Source: Eledone cirrhosa (taxonomy: Eukaryota > Mollusca > Cephalopoda > Octopoda > Eledonidae). From it: 64,000 bases of DNA. Shown in pieces: positions 11,336 to 24,301 of this stretch. The notes below the pieces were generated by a model. The model was not told where the DNA came from. It did no database searches and saw nothing but the letters and a program-made list of their open reading frames with translations. The position numbers were made by a program, and so were the translations under genes. Where the stretch lies: positions 35,105,387-35,169,386 of the forward strand of contig OZ024748.1 of NCBI GenBank assembly GCA_964016885.1. Direction: 5' to 3'. Every line of letters begins with the position of its first letter. Within the stretch, counting starts at the first letter, position 1.

Positions 11336-11356
11336 GTAATACATCTCTAGTATTAG
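11296..11356. repeat. Perfect 24-bp-arm palindrome at the orientation switch
   Basis: 11,296-11,319 and 11,333-11,356 are exact reverse complements separated by 13 bp. Similarity extends to roughly 56 bp per arm (11,264-11,319 against 11,333-11,390) with one substitution and a 2-base deletion. Both arms carry the rare variant agtattag in place of agtgttag, so one arm was copied from the other. Confidence 0.95.
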
Positions 11357-13899
11357 AAGCTGAGATAAGGGGTGTTACCTCAGTCCACTAATACATCTCT
11401 TGAGTTGGAAGCTGAGATAAGGAGTGTTACCTCAGTCCACTGTAATACATCTCTAGTGTTGGAAGATGAGATAAGGGGTGTTACCTCAGTCCACTGTAAT
11501 ACATCTCTAGTGTTAGAAGCTGAGATAAGGGGTGTTACCTCAGTCCACTGTAATACATCTCTAGTGTTGGAAGATGAGATAAGGGGTGTTACCTCAGTCC
11601 ACTGTAATACATCTCTAGTGTTGGAAGATGAGATAAGGGGTGTTACCTCAGTCCACTGTAATACATCTCTAGTGTTAGAAGCTGAGATAAGGGGTGTTAC
11701 CTCAGTCCACTGTAATACATCTCTAGTGTTAGAAGCTGAGATAAGGGGTGTTACCTCAGTCCACTGTAATACATCTCTAGTGTTAGAAGCTGAGATAAGG
11801 AGTGTTACCTCAGTCCACTGTAATACATCTCTAGTGTTGGAAGATGAGATAAGAGGTGTTACCTCAGTCCACTGTAATACATCTATAGTGTTAGAAGCTG
11901 AGATAAGGGGTGTTATCTCAGTCCACTGTAATACATCTCTAGTGTTAGAAGCTGAGATAAGGGGTGTTACCTCAGTCCACTGTAATACATCTCTAGTGTT
12001 AGAAGCTGAGATAAGGGGTGTTATCTCAGTCCACTGTAATACATCTCTAGTGTTAGAAGCTGAGATAAGGGGTGTTACCTCAGTCCACTGTAATACATCT
12101 CTAGTGTTAGAAGCTGAGATAAGGGGTGTTATCTCAGTCCACTGTAATACATCTCTAGTGTTAGAAGCTGAGATAAGGGGTGTTACCTCAGTCCACTGTA
12201 ATACATCTCTAGTGTTGGAAGATGAGATAAGAGGTGTTACCTCAGTCCACAGTAATACATCTTTAGTGTTAGAAATTGAGATAAGGGTTGTTACCTCAGT
12301 CCACTGTAATACATCTCTAGAGTTGGAAGCTGAGATAAGGGGTGTTACGTCAGTCCACTGTAATACATCTATAGTGTTACAAGCTGAGATAAGGGGTGTT
12401 ACCTCTGTTCACTGTAATACATCTATAGTGTTAGAATCTGAGATAAGGGGTGTTACCTCAGTCCACTGTAATACATCTCTAGTGTTAGAAGCTGAGATAA
12501 GGGGTGTTACCTCAGTCCACTGTGATACATCTCTAGTGTTAGAAGCTGAGATAAGGGGTGTTATCTCAGTCCACTGTAATACATCTCTAGTGTTAGAAGC
12601 TGAGATAAGGGGTGTTACCTCAGTCCACTGTAATACATCTCTAGTGTTAGAAGCTGAGATAAGGGGTGTTACCTCAGTCCACTGTAATACATCTCTAGTG
12701 TTAGAAGCTGAGATAAGGGGTGTTACCTCAGTCCACTGTAATACATCTCTAGTGTTAGAAGCTGAGATAAGGGGTGTTACCTCAGTCCACTGTAATACAT
12801 CTCTAGTGTTAGAAGCTGAGATAAGGGGTATTACCTCAGTCCACTGTAATATATCTCTAGTGTTAGAAGCTGAGATAAGGGGTGTTATGTCAGTCCACTG
12901 TAATACATCTCTAGTGTTAGAAGCTTAGATAAGAGGTGTTACCTCAGTTCACTGTAATACATCTCTAGTGTTAGAAGCTGAGATAAGGGGTGTTATCTCA
13001 GTCCACTGTAATACATCTCTAGAGTTGGAAGCTGAGATAAGGGGTGTTACCTCAGTCCACTGTAATACATCTCTAGTGTTGGAAGATGAGATAAGGGGTG
13101 TTACCACAGTCCACTGTAATACATCTCTAGAGTTGGAAGCTGAGATAAGGGGTGTTACCTCAGTCCACTGTAATACATCTCTAGTTTTGGAAGCTGAGAT
13201 AAGGGGTGTTACCTCACTCCACTGTAATACATCTCTAGAGTTGGAAGCTGAGATAAGGGGTGTTACCTCAATCCACTGTAATACATCTATAGTGTTAGAA
13301 GCTTAGATAAGGGGTGTTACCTCAGTCCACTGTAATACATCTCTAGTGTTAGAAGCTGAGATAAGGGGTGTTACTTCAGTACACTGTAATACATCTCTCG
13401 TGTTAGAAGCTGAGATAAGGGGTGTTATCTCAGTCCACTGTAATACATCTCCAGTGTTAGAAGCTGAGATAAGGGGTGTTACCTCAGTCCACTGTAATAT
13501 ATCTCTAGTGTTAGAATCTGAGATAAAAGGTGTTACCTCAGTCCACTGTAATACATCTCTAGTGTTAGAAGCTGAGATAAGGGGTGTTACCTCAGTGCAC
13601 TGTAATACATCTCTAGTGTTGGGAGCTGAGATAAGGGGTGTTACCTCAGTCCACTGTAATACATCTCTAGTGTTAGAAGCTGAGATAAGAGGTGTTATCT
13701 CAGTCCACTGTAATACATCTCTAGTGTTAGATGCTGAGATAAGGGGTGTTACCTCAGTCCACTGTAATATATCTCTAGTGTTAGAATCTGAGATAAGGGG
13801 TGTTACCTCAGTCCACTGTAATATATCTCTAGTGTTGGAAGCTGAGATAAGGGGTGTTACCTCAGTCCACTGTAATACATCTCTAGTGTTAGAAGCTGA

Positions 13900-16800
13900 G
13901 ATAAGAGATGTTATCTCAGTCCACTGTAATACATCTCTAGTGTTAGAAGCTGAGATAAGGGGTGTTACCTCAGTCCACTGTAATATATCTCTAGTGTTAG
14001 AATCTGAGATAAGGGGTGTTACGTCAGTCCACTGTAATACATCTCCAGTGTTAGAAGCTGAGATAAGGGGTATTATCTCAGTCCACTGTAATACATCTCT
14101 AGTGTTAGAAGCTGAGATAAGGGGTGTTACCTCAGTCCACTGTAATACATCTCTAGTGTTAGAAGCTGAGATAAGGGGTGTTACCTCAGTCCACTGTAAT
14201 ACATCTCTAGAGTTGGAAGCTGAGATAAGGGTGTTATCTCAGTCCACTGTAATACATCTCTAAAGTTGGAAGCTGTGATAAGGGTGTTATCTCAGTCCAC
14301 TGTAATACATCTCTAGTGTTAGAAGCTGAGATAAGGGGTGTTACTTCAGTCCACTGTAATACATCTCTAGTGTTAAAAGCTGAGATAAGGGGTGTTATCT
14401 CAGTCCACTGTAATACATCTCCAGTGTAAGAAGCTGAGATAAGGTGTGTTATCTCAATCCACTGTAATACATCTCTACTGTTAGAAGCTGAGATAAGGGC
14501 TGTTATCTCAGTCCACTGTAATACATCTCTAGTGTTAGAAGCTGAGATAAGGAGTGTTACCTCAGTCCACTGTAATACATCTCTAGTGTTGGAAGATGAG
14601 ATAAGAGGTGTTACCTCAGTCCACTGTAATACATCTTTAGTGTTAGAAGCTGAGATTAGGGGTGTTACCTCAGTCCACTGTAATACATCTCTAGGGTTAG
14701 AAACTGAGATAAAGGGTGTTATCTCAGTCCACTGTAATACATCTCTAGAGTTAGAAGCTGAGATAAGGGGTGTTATCTCAATCCACTGTAATACATCTCT
14801 AGTGTTAGAAACTCAGATAAGGAGTTACCTCAGTCCACTGTAATACATCTCTAGTGTTGGAAGATGAGATAAGGGGTGTTACCTCAGTCCACTGTAATAT
14901 ATCTCTAGTGTTAGAATCTGAGATAAGAGGTGTTACCTCAGTCAACTGTAATACATCTCTAGTGTTAGAAGCTGAGATAAGGGGTGTTACCTCAGTCAAC
15001 TGTAATACATCTCTAGTGTTAGAAGCTGAGATAAGGGGTGTTACCTCAGTCAACTGTAATACATCTCTAGTTTTGGAAGCTGAGATAAGGGGTGTTACCT
15101 CAGTTCACTGTAATCCACTGTAATACATCTCCAGTGTAAGAAGCTGAGATAAGGTGTGTTATCTCAATCCACTGTAATACATCTCTAGTGTTAGAAGCTG
15201 AGATAAGGAGTGTTACCTCAGTCCACTGTAATACATCTCTAGTGTTGGAAGATGAGATAAGAGGTGTTACCTCAGTCCACTGAAATACATCTCTAGTGTT
15301 AGAAGCTGAGATAAGGAGTGTTACCTCAGTCCACTGTAATACATCTCTAGAGTTGGAAGCTGAGATAAGGGGTGTTACGTCAGTCCACTGTAATACATCT
15401 CCAGTGTTAGAAGCTGAGATAAGGGGTGTTACCTCAGTTCACTGTAATACATCTCCAGTGTTAGAAGCTGAGATAAGGGGTGTTACCTCAGTTCACTGTA
15501 ATACATCTCTAGAGTTGGAAGCTGAGATAAGGGGTGTTACGTCAGTCCACTGTAATACATCTATAGTGTTACAAGCTGAGATAAGGGGTGTTACCTCAGT
15601 CCACTGTAATACATCTCTAGTGTTGGAAGCTGAGATAAGGAGTGTTACCTCAGTCCACTGTAATACATCTCTAGTTTTGGAAGCTGAGATAAGGGGTGTT
15701 ACCTCAGTTTACTGTAATACATCTCTAGTTTTGGAAGCTGAGATAAGGGGTGTTACCTCAGTCCACTGCAATACATCTCTAGTGTTAGAAGCTGAGATAA
15801 GGGGTGTTACCTCAGTCCACTGTAATACATCTCTAGTGTTAGAAGCTGAGATAAGGGGTGTTACCTCAGTCCACTGTAATACATCTCTAGAGTTGGAAGC
15901 TGAGATAAGGGTGTTATCTCAGTCCACTGTAATACATCTCTAAAGTTGGAAGCTGAGATAAGGGTGTTATCTCAGTCCACTGTAATACATCTCTAGTGTT
16001 AGAAGCTGAGATAAGGGGTGTTACTTCAGTCCAATGTAATACATCTCTAGTGTTGGAAGATGAGATAAGAGGTGTTACCTCAGTCCACTGTAATATATCT
16101 CTAGTGTTAGAATCTGAGATAAGAGGTGTTACCTCAGTCCACTGTAATACATCTCTAGTGTTAGAAGCTGAGATAAGGGGTGTTACCTCGGGCCACTGTA
16201 ATACATCTCTAGTGTTAGAAGCTGAGATAAGGGGTGTTACCTCAGTCCACTGCAATACATCTCTAGTGTTAGAAGCTGAGATAAGGGGTGTTACCTCAGT
16301 CCACTGTAATACATCTCCAGTGTTAGAAGCTGAGATAAGGGGTGTTACCTCAGTCCACTGTAATACATCTCTAGAGTTGGAAGCTGAGTTAAGGGGTGTT
16401 ACCTCAGTCCACTGTAATACATCTCTAGTGTTAGAAGCTGAGATAAGGGCTGTTATCTCAGTCCACTGTAATACATCTCTAGAGTTGGAAGCTGAGATAA
16501 GGGGTGTTAACTCAGTCCACTGTAATACATCTCTAGTGTTAGAAGCTGAGATAAAGGGTGTTACCTCAGTCAACTGTAATACATCTCTAGTGTTAGAAGC
16601 TGAGATAAGGGATGTTATCTCAGTCCACTGTAATACATCTGTAAAGTTGGAAGCTGAGATAAGGGTGTTATCTCAGTCCACTGTAATACATCTCTAGTGT
16701 TAGAAGCTGAGATAAGGGGTGTTACTTCAGTCCACTGTAATACATCTCTAGTGTTAGAAGCTGAGATAAGGGGTGTTATCTCAGTCCACTGTAATACATC

Positions 16801-17300
16801 TCCAGTGTAAGAAGCTGAGATAAGGTGTGTTATCTCAATCCACTGTAATACATCTCTACTGTTAGAAGCTGAGATAAGGGCTGTTATCTCAGACCACTGT
16901 AATACATCTCTAGTGTTAGAAGCTGAGATAAGGAGTGTTCCCTCAGTCCACTGTAATACATCTCTAGTGTTGGAAGATGAGATAAGAGGTGTTACCTCAG
17001 TCCACTGTAATACATCTTTAGTGTTAGAAGCTGAGATTAGGGGTGTTACCTCAGTCCACTGTAATACATCTCTAGTGTTAGAAACTGAGATAAAGGGTGT
17101 TATCTCAGTCCACTGTAATACATCTCTAGAGTTAGAAGCTGAGATAAGGGGTGTTATCTCAATCCACTGTAATACATCTCTAGTGTTAGAAACTCAGATA
17201 AGGAGTTACCTCAGTCCACTGTAATACATCTCTAGTGTTGGAAGATGAGATAAGAGGTGTTACCTCAGTCCACTGTAATACATCTCTAGTGTTAGAATCT
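13900..17300 (+). repeat. Satellite segmental duplication, offset 2,381 bp
   Basis: Matching marker variants (agattaggggtg, a frame-breaking gaaactcagataaggagtta, a ccagtgtaagaagc monomer) recur at the same spacing: for example 14,532 with 16,913 and 14,854 with 17,235, both 2,381 bp apart. The copies differ at several positions, so this duplication is older than the 4.8-kb ones. Confidence 0.8.
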
Positions 17301-20300
17301 GAGATAAGAGGTGTTACCTCAGTCCACTGTAATACATCTCTAGTGTTAGAAGCTGAGATAAGGGGTTTTACCTCAGTCCACTGTAATACATCTCTAGTGT
17401 TAGAAGCTGAGATAAGGAGTGTTATCTCAGTCCACTGTAATACATCTCTAGAGCTGGAAGCTGAGATAAGGGGTGTTACCTCAGTTCACTGTAATACATC
17501 TCCAGTGTTAGAAGCTGAGATAAGGGGTGTTACCTCAGTCCACTGTAATACATCTCTAGTGTTAGAAGCTGAGATTAGGGGTGTTACCTCAGTCCACTGT
17601 AATACATCTCTAGTGTTAGAAGCTGAGATAAGGGGTGTTACCTCAGTCCACTGTAATACATCTCTAGTGTTAGAAGCTGAGATAAGCAGTGTTATCTCAG
17701 TCCACTGTAATACATCTCTAGAGCTGGAAGCTGAGATAAGGGGTGTTACGTCAGTTCACTGTAATACATCTCCAGTGTTAGAAGCTGAGATAAGGGGTGT
17801 TACCTCAGTCCACTGTAATACGTCTCTAGTGTTAGAAGCTGAGATAAGGGGTGTTACTTCAGTTCACTGTAAAACATCTCCAGTGTTGGAAGCTGAGATA
17901 AGAGGTGTTACCTCAATCCACTGTAATAGACCTGTAGAGTTGGAAGCTGAGATAAGGGGTGTTACCTCAGTCCACTGTAATACATCTCTAGTGTTAGAAG
18001 CTGAGATAAGGGGTGTTACCTCAGTCCACTGTAATACATCTCTAGTGTTAGAAGCTGAGATAAGGGGTGTTACCTCAGTCCACTGTAATATATCTCTAGT
18101 GTTAGAATCTGAGATAAGGGGTGTTACGTCAGTCCACTGTAATACATCTCTAGTGTTAGAAGCTGAGATAAGGGGTGTTACCTCAGTCCACTGTAATACA
18201 TCTCTAGTGTTAGAAGCTGAGATAAGGGGTGTTACCTCAGTCCACTGTAATACATCTCTAGTGTTAGAAGCTGAGATAAGGGGTGTTACCTCAGTTCACT
18301 GTAATACATCTCCAGTGTTAGAAGCTGAGATAAGGGGTGTTACCTCAGTCCACTGTAATACGTCTGTAGAGTTAGAAGCTGAGATAAGGGGTGTTACCTC
18401 AGTTCACTGTAATACATCTATAGTGTTAGAATCGTAGATAAGGGGTGTTACCTCAGTCCACTGTAATACATCTATAGTGTTAGAAGCTGAGATAAGGGGT
18501 GTTACCTCAGTTCACTGTAATACATCTCCAGTGTTAGAAGCTGAGATAAGGGGTTTATCTCAATCCACTGTAATACATCTCTAGTGTTAGAAGCTGAGAT
18601 AAGGAGTGTTACCTCAGTCCACTGTAATACATCTCTAGTGTTGGAAGATGAGATAAGAGGTGTTACCTCAGTCCACAGTAATACATCTTTAGCGTTAGAA
18701 ACTGAGATAAGGGGTTTTACCTCAGTCCACTGTAATACATCTCTAGTGTTAGAAGCTGAGATAAGGAGTGTTATCTCAGTCCACTGTAATACATCTCTAG
18801 AGCTGGAAGCTGAGATAAGGGGTGTTACGTCAGTTCACTGTAATACATCTCCAGTGTTAGAAGCTGAGATAAGGGGTGTTACCTCAGTCCACTGTAATAC
18901 ATCTGTAGAGTTAGAAGCTGAGATAAGGGGTGTTACCTCAGTCCACTGTAATACATCTCTAGAGTTAGAAGCTGAGATAAGGAGTGTTACCTCAGTCCAC
19001 TGTAATACATCTCTAGTTTTGGAAGCTGAGATAAGGGGTGTTACTTCAGTCCACTGTAATACATCTCTAGTGTTAGAAGCTGAGATAATGGGTGTTACCT
19101 CAGTCCACTGTAATACATCTATAGTGTTACAAGCTGAGATAAGGGGTGTTACCTCAGTTCACTGTAATACATCTATAGTGTTAGAATCGTAGATAAGGGG
19201 TGTTACCTCAGTCCACTGTAATACATCTATAGTGTTAGAAGCTGAGATAAGGGGTGTTACCTCAGTTCACTGTAATACATCTCCAGTGTTAGAAGCTGAG
19301 ATAAGAGGTTTATCTCAATCCACTGTAATACTTCTCTAGTGTTAGAAGCTGAGATAAGGAGTGTTACCTCAGTCCACTGTAATACATCTCTAGTGTTGGA
19401 AGATGAGATAAGAGGTGTTACCTCAGTCCACAGTAATACATCTTTAGCGTTAGAAACTGAGATAAGGGGTGTTACCTCAGTCCACTGTAATACCTCTCTA
19501 GAGTTGGAAGCTGAGATAAGGGGTGTTACGTCAGTCCACTGTAATACATCTATAGTGTTACAAGCTGTTATAAGGGGTGTTACCTCAGTCCACTGTAATA
19601 CATCTCTAGTTTTGGAAGCTGAGATAAGGGGTGTTACCTCAGTCCACTGTAATACATCTGTAGAGTTAGAAGCTGAGATAAGGGGTGTTACCTCAGTCCA
19701 CTGTAATACATCTCTAGAGTTAGAAGCTGAGATAAGGGGTGTTACCTCAGTCCACTGTAATACATCTCTAGTGTTAGAAGCTGAGATAAGGGGTGTTACC
19801 TCAGTCCACTGTAATACATCTATAGTGTTACAAGCTGAGATAAGGGGTGTTACCTCAGTTCACTGTAATACATCTATAGTGTTAGAATCGTAGATAAGGG
19901 GTGTTACCTCAGTCCACTGTAATACATCTATAGTGTTAGAAGCTGAGATAAGGGGTGTTACCTCAGTTCACTGTAATACATCTCCAGTGTTAGAAGCTGA
20001 GATAAGGGGTTTATCTCAATCCACTGTAATACATCTCTAGTGTTAGAAGCTGAGATAAGGAGTGTTACCTCAGTCCACTGTAATACATCTCTAGTGTTGG
20101 AAGATGAGATAAGAGGTGTTACCTCAGTCCACAGTAATACATCTTTAGCGTTAGAAACTGAGATAAGGGGTTTTACCTCAGTCCACTGTAATACATCTCT
20201 AGTGTTAGAAGCTGAGATAAGGAGTGTTATCTCAGTCCACTGTAATACATCTCTAGAGATGGAAGCTGAGATAAGGGGTGTTACGTCAGTTCACTGTAAT

Positions 20301-23300
20301 ACATCTCCAGTGTTAGAAGCTGAGATAAGGGGTGTTACCTCAGTCCACTGTAATACATCTCTAGTGTTAGAAGCTGAGATAAGGGGTGTTACTTCAGTTC
20401 ACTGTAAAACATCTCCAGTGTTGGAAGCTGAGATAAGAGGTGTTACCTCAATCCACTGTAATAGACCTGTAGAGTTGGAAGCTGAGATAAGGGGTGTTAC
20501 CTCAGTCCACTGTAATACATCTCTAGTGTTAGAAGCTGAGATAAGGGGTGTTACCTCAGTCCACTGTAATACATCTCTAGTGTTAGAAGCTGAGATAAGG
20601 GGTGTTACCTCAGTCCACTGTAATATATCTCTAGTGTTAGAATCTGAGATAAGGGGTGTTACGTCAGTCCACTGTAATACATCTCTAGTGTTAGAAGCTG
20701 AGATAAGGGGTGTTACCTCAGTCCACTGTAATACATCTCTAGTGTTAGAAGCTGAGATAAGGGGTGTTACCTCAGTTCACTGTAATACATCTCCAGTGTT
20801 AGAAGCTGAGATAAGGGGTGTTACCTCAGTCCACTGTAATACATCTGTAGAGTTAGAAGCTGAGATAAGGGGTGTTACCTCAGTCCACTGTAATACATCT
20901 CTAGAGTTAGAAGCTGAGATAAGGAGTGTTACCTCAGTCCACTGTAATACATCTCTAGTTTTGGAAGCTGAGATAAGGGGTGTTACTTCAGTCCACTGTA
21001 ATACATCTCTAGTGTTAGAAGCTGAGATAATGGGTGTTACCTCAGTCCACTGTAATACATCTATAGTGTTACAAGCTGAGATAAGGGGTGTTACCTCAGT
21101 TCACTGTAATACATCTATAGTGTTAGAATCGTAGATAAGGGGTGTTACCTCAGTCCACTGTAATACATCTATAGTGTTAGAAGCTGAGATAAGGGGTGTT
21201 ACCTCAGTTCACTGTAATACATCTCCAGTGTTAGAAGCTGAGATAAGGGGTTTATCTCAATCCACTGTAATACTTCTCTAGTGTTAGAAGCTGAGATAAG
21301 GAGTGTTACCTCAGTCCACTGTAATACATCTCTAGTGTTGGAAGATGAGATAAGAGGTGTTACCTCAGTCCACAGTAATACATCTTTAGCGTTAGAAACT
21401 GAGATAAGGGGTGTTACCTCAGTCCACTGTAATACATCTCTAGAGTTGGAAGCTGAGATAAGGGGTGTTACGTCAGTCCACTGTAATACATCTATAGTGT
21501 TACAAGCTGAGATAAGGGGTGTTACCTCAGTCCACTGTAATACATCTCTAGTTTTGGAAGCTGTGATAAGGGGTGTTACCTCAGTCCACTGTAATACATC
21601 TCTAGTTTTGGAAGCTGAGATAAGGGGTGTTACCTCAGTTCACTGTAATACATCTCTAGTTTTGTAAGCTGAGATAAGGGGTGTTACCTCAGTCCACTGT
21701 AATACATCTCTAGTTTTGGAAGCTGAGATAAGGGGTGTTACCTCAGTCCACTGTAATACATCTCTAGTGTTAGAAGCTGAGATAAGGGGTGTTACCTCAG
21801 TCCACTGTAATACATCTCTAGTGTTAGAAGCTGAGATAAGGGGTGTTACCTCAGTCCACTGTAATACATCTCTAGTGTTAGAAGCTGAGATAAGGGGTGT
21901 TACCTCAGTTCACTGTAATACATCTCCAGTGTTAGAAGCTGAGATAAGGGGTGTTACCTCAGTCCACTGTAATACATCTGTAGAGTTAGAAGCTGAGATA
22001 AGGGGTGTTACCTCAGTCCACTGTAATACATCTCTAGAGTTAGAAGCTGAGATAAGGAGTGTTACCTCAGTCCACTGTAATACATCTCTAGTTTTGGAAG
22101 CTGAGATAAGGGGTGTTACTTCAGTCCACTGTAATACATCTCTAGTGTTAGAAGCTGAGATAATGGGTGTTACCTCAGTCCACTGTAATACATCTATAGT
22201 GTTACAAGCTGAGATAAGGGGTGTTACCTCAGTTCACTGTAATACATCTATAGTGTTAGAATCGTAGATAAGGGGTGTTACCTCAGTCCACTGTAATACA
22301 TCTATAGTGTTAGAAGCTGAGATAAGGGGTGTTACCTCAGTTCACTGTAATACATCTCCAGTGTTAGAAGCTGAGATAAGGGGTTTATCTCAATCCACTG
22401 TAATACTTCTCTAGTGTTAGAAGCTGAGATAAGGGGTGTTACCTCAGTCCACTGTAATACATCTCTAGTTTTGGAAGCTGAGATAAGGGGTGTTACCTCA
22501 GTCCACTGTAATACATCTCTAGTGTTAGAAGCTGAGATAAGGGGTGTTACCTCAGTCCACTGTAATACATCTCTAGTGTTAGAAGCTGAGATAAGGGGTG
22601 TTACCTCAGTCCACTGTAATACATCTCTAGTGTTAGAAGCTGAGATAAGGGGTGTTACCTCAGTTCACTGTAATACATCTCCAGTGTTAGAAGCTGAGAT
22701 AAGGGGTGTTACCTCAGTCCACTGTAATACATCTGTAGAGTTAGAAGCTGAGATAAGGGGTGTTACCTCAGTCCACTGTAATACATCTCTAGAGTTAGAA
22801 GCTGAGATAAGGAGTGTTACCTCAGTCCACTGTAATACATCTCTAGTTTTGGAAGCTGAGATAAGGGGTGTTACTTCAGTCCACTGTAATACATCTCTAG
22901 TGTTAGAAGCTGAGATAATGGGTGTTACCTCAGTCCACTGTAATACATCTATAGTGTTACAAGCTGAGATAAGGGGTGTTACCTCAGTTCACTGTAATAC
23001 ATCTATAGTGTTAGAATCGTAGATAAGGGGTGTTACCTCAGTCCACTGTAATACATCTATAGTGTTAGAAGCTGAGATAAGGGGTGTTACCTCAGTTCAC
23101 TGTAATACATCTCCAGTGTTAGAAGCTGAGATAAGGGGTTTATCTCAATCCACTGTAATACTTCTCTAGTGTTAGAAGCTGAGATAAGGAGTGTTACCTC
23201 AGTCCACTGTAATACATCTCTAGTGTTGGAAGATGAGATAAGAGGTGTTACCTCAGTCCACAGTAATACATCTTTAGCGTTAGAAACTGAGATAAGGGGT

Positions 23301-24301
23301 GTTACCTCAGTCCACTGTAATACATCTCTAGAGTTGGAAGCTGAGATAAGGGGTGTTACGTCAGTCCACTGTAATACATCTATAGTGTTACAAGCTGAGA
23401 TAAGGGGTGTTACCTCAGTCCACTGTAATACATCTCTAGTTTTGGAAGCTGAGATAAGGGGTGTTACCTCAGTCCACTGCAATACATCTCTAGTTTTGGA
23501 AGCTGAGATAAGGGGTGTTACCTCAGTCCACTGTAATACATCTCTAGTGTTAGAAGCTGAGATAAGGGGTGTTACCTCAGTCCACTGTAATATATCTCTA
23601 GTGTTAGAATCTGAGATAAGGGGTGTTACGTCAGTCCACTGTAATACATCTCTAGTGTTAGAAGCTGAGATAAGGGGTGTTACCTCAGTCCACTGTAATA
23701 CATCTCTAGTGTTAGAAGCTGAGATAAGGGGTGTTACCTCAGTCCACTGTAATACATCTCTAGTGTTAGAAGCTGAGATAAGGGGTGTTACCTCAGTTCA
23801 CTGTAATACATCTCCAGTGTTAGAAGCTGAGATAAGGGGTGTTACCTCAGTCCACTGTAATACATCTGTAGAGTTAGAAGCTGAGATAAGGGGTGTTACC
23901 TCAGTCCACTGTAATACATCTCTAGAGTTAGAAGCTGAGATAAGGAGTGTTACCTCAGTCCACTGTAATACATCTCTAGTTTTGGAAGCTGAGATAAGGG
24001 GTGTTACTTCAGTCCACTGTAATACATCTCTAGTGTTAGAAGCTGAGATAATGGGTGTTACCTCAGTCCACTGTAATACATCTATAGTGTTACAAGCTGA
24101 GATAAGGGGTGTTACCTCAGTTCACTGTAATACATCTATAGTGTTAGAATCGTAGATAAGGGGTGTTACCTCAGTCCACTGTAATACATCTATAGTGTTA
24201 GAAGCTGAGATAAGGGGTGTTACCTCAGTTCACTGTAATACATCTCCAGTGTTAGAAGCTGAGATAAGGGGTTTATCTCAATCCACTGTAATACTTCTCT
24301 A

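Noticed and set aside
11372..12928. 518-codon repeat protein (and about 60 similar frames through 50,345)
   Set aside because: They are translations of the 54-bp satellite. The consensus has no ATG, the frame is set only by the period being divisible by three, the opposite strand is equally open, and indel or TAG variants interrupt it repeatedly.
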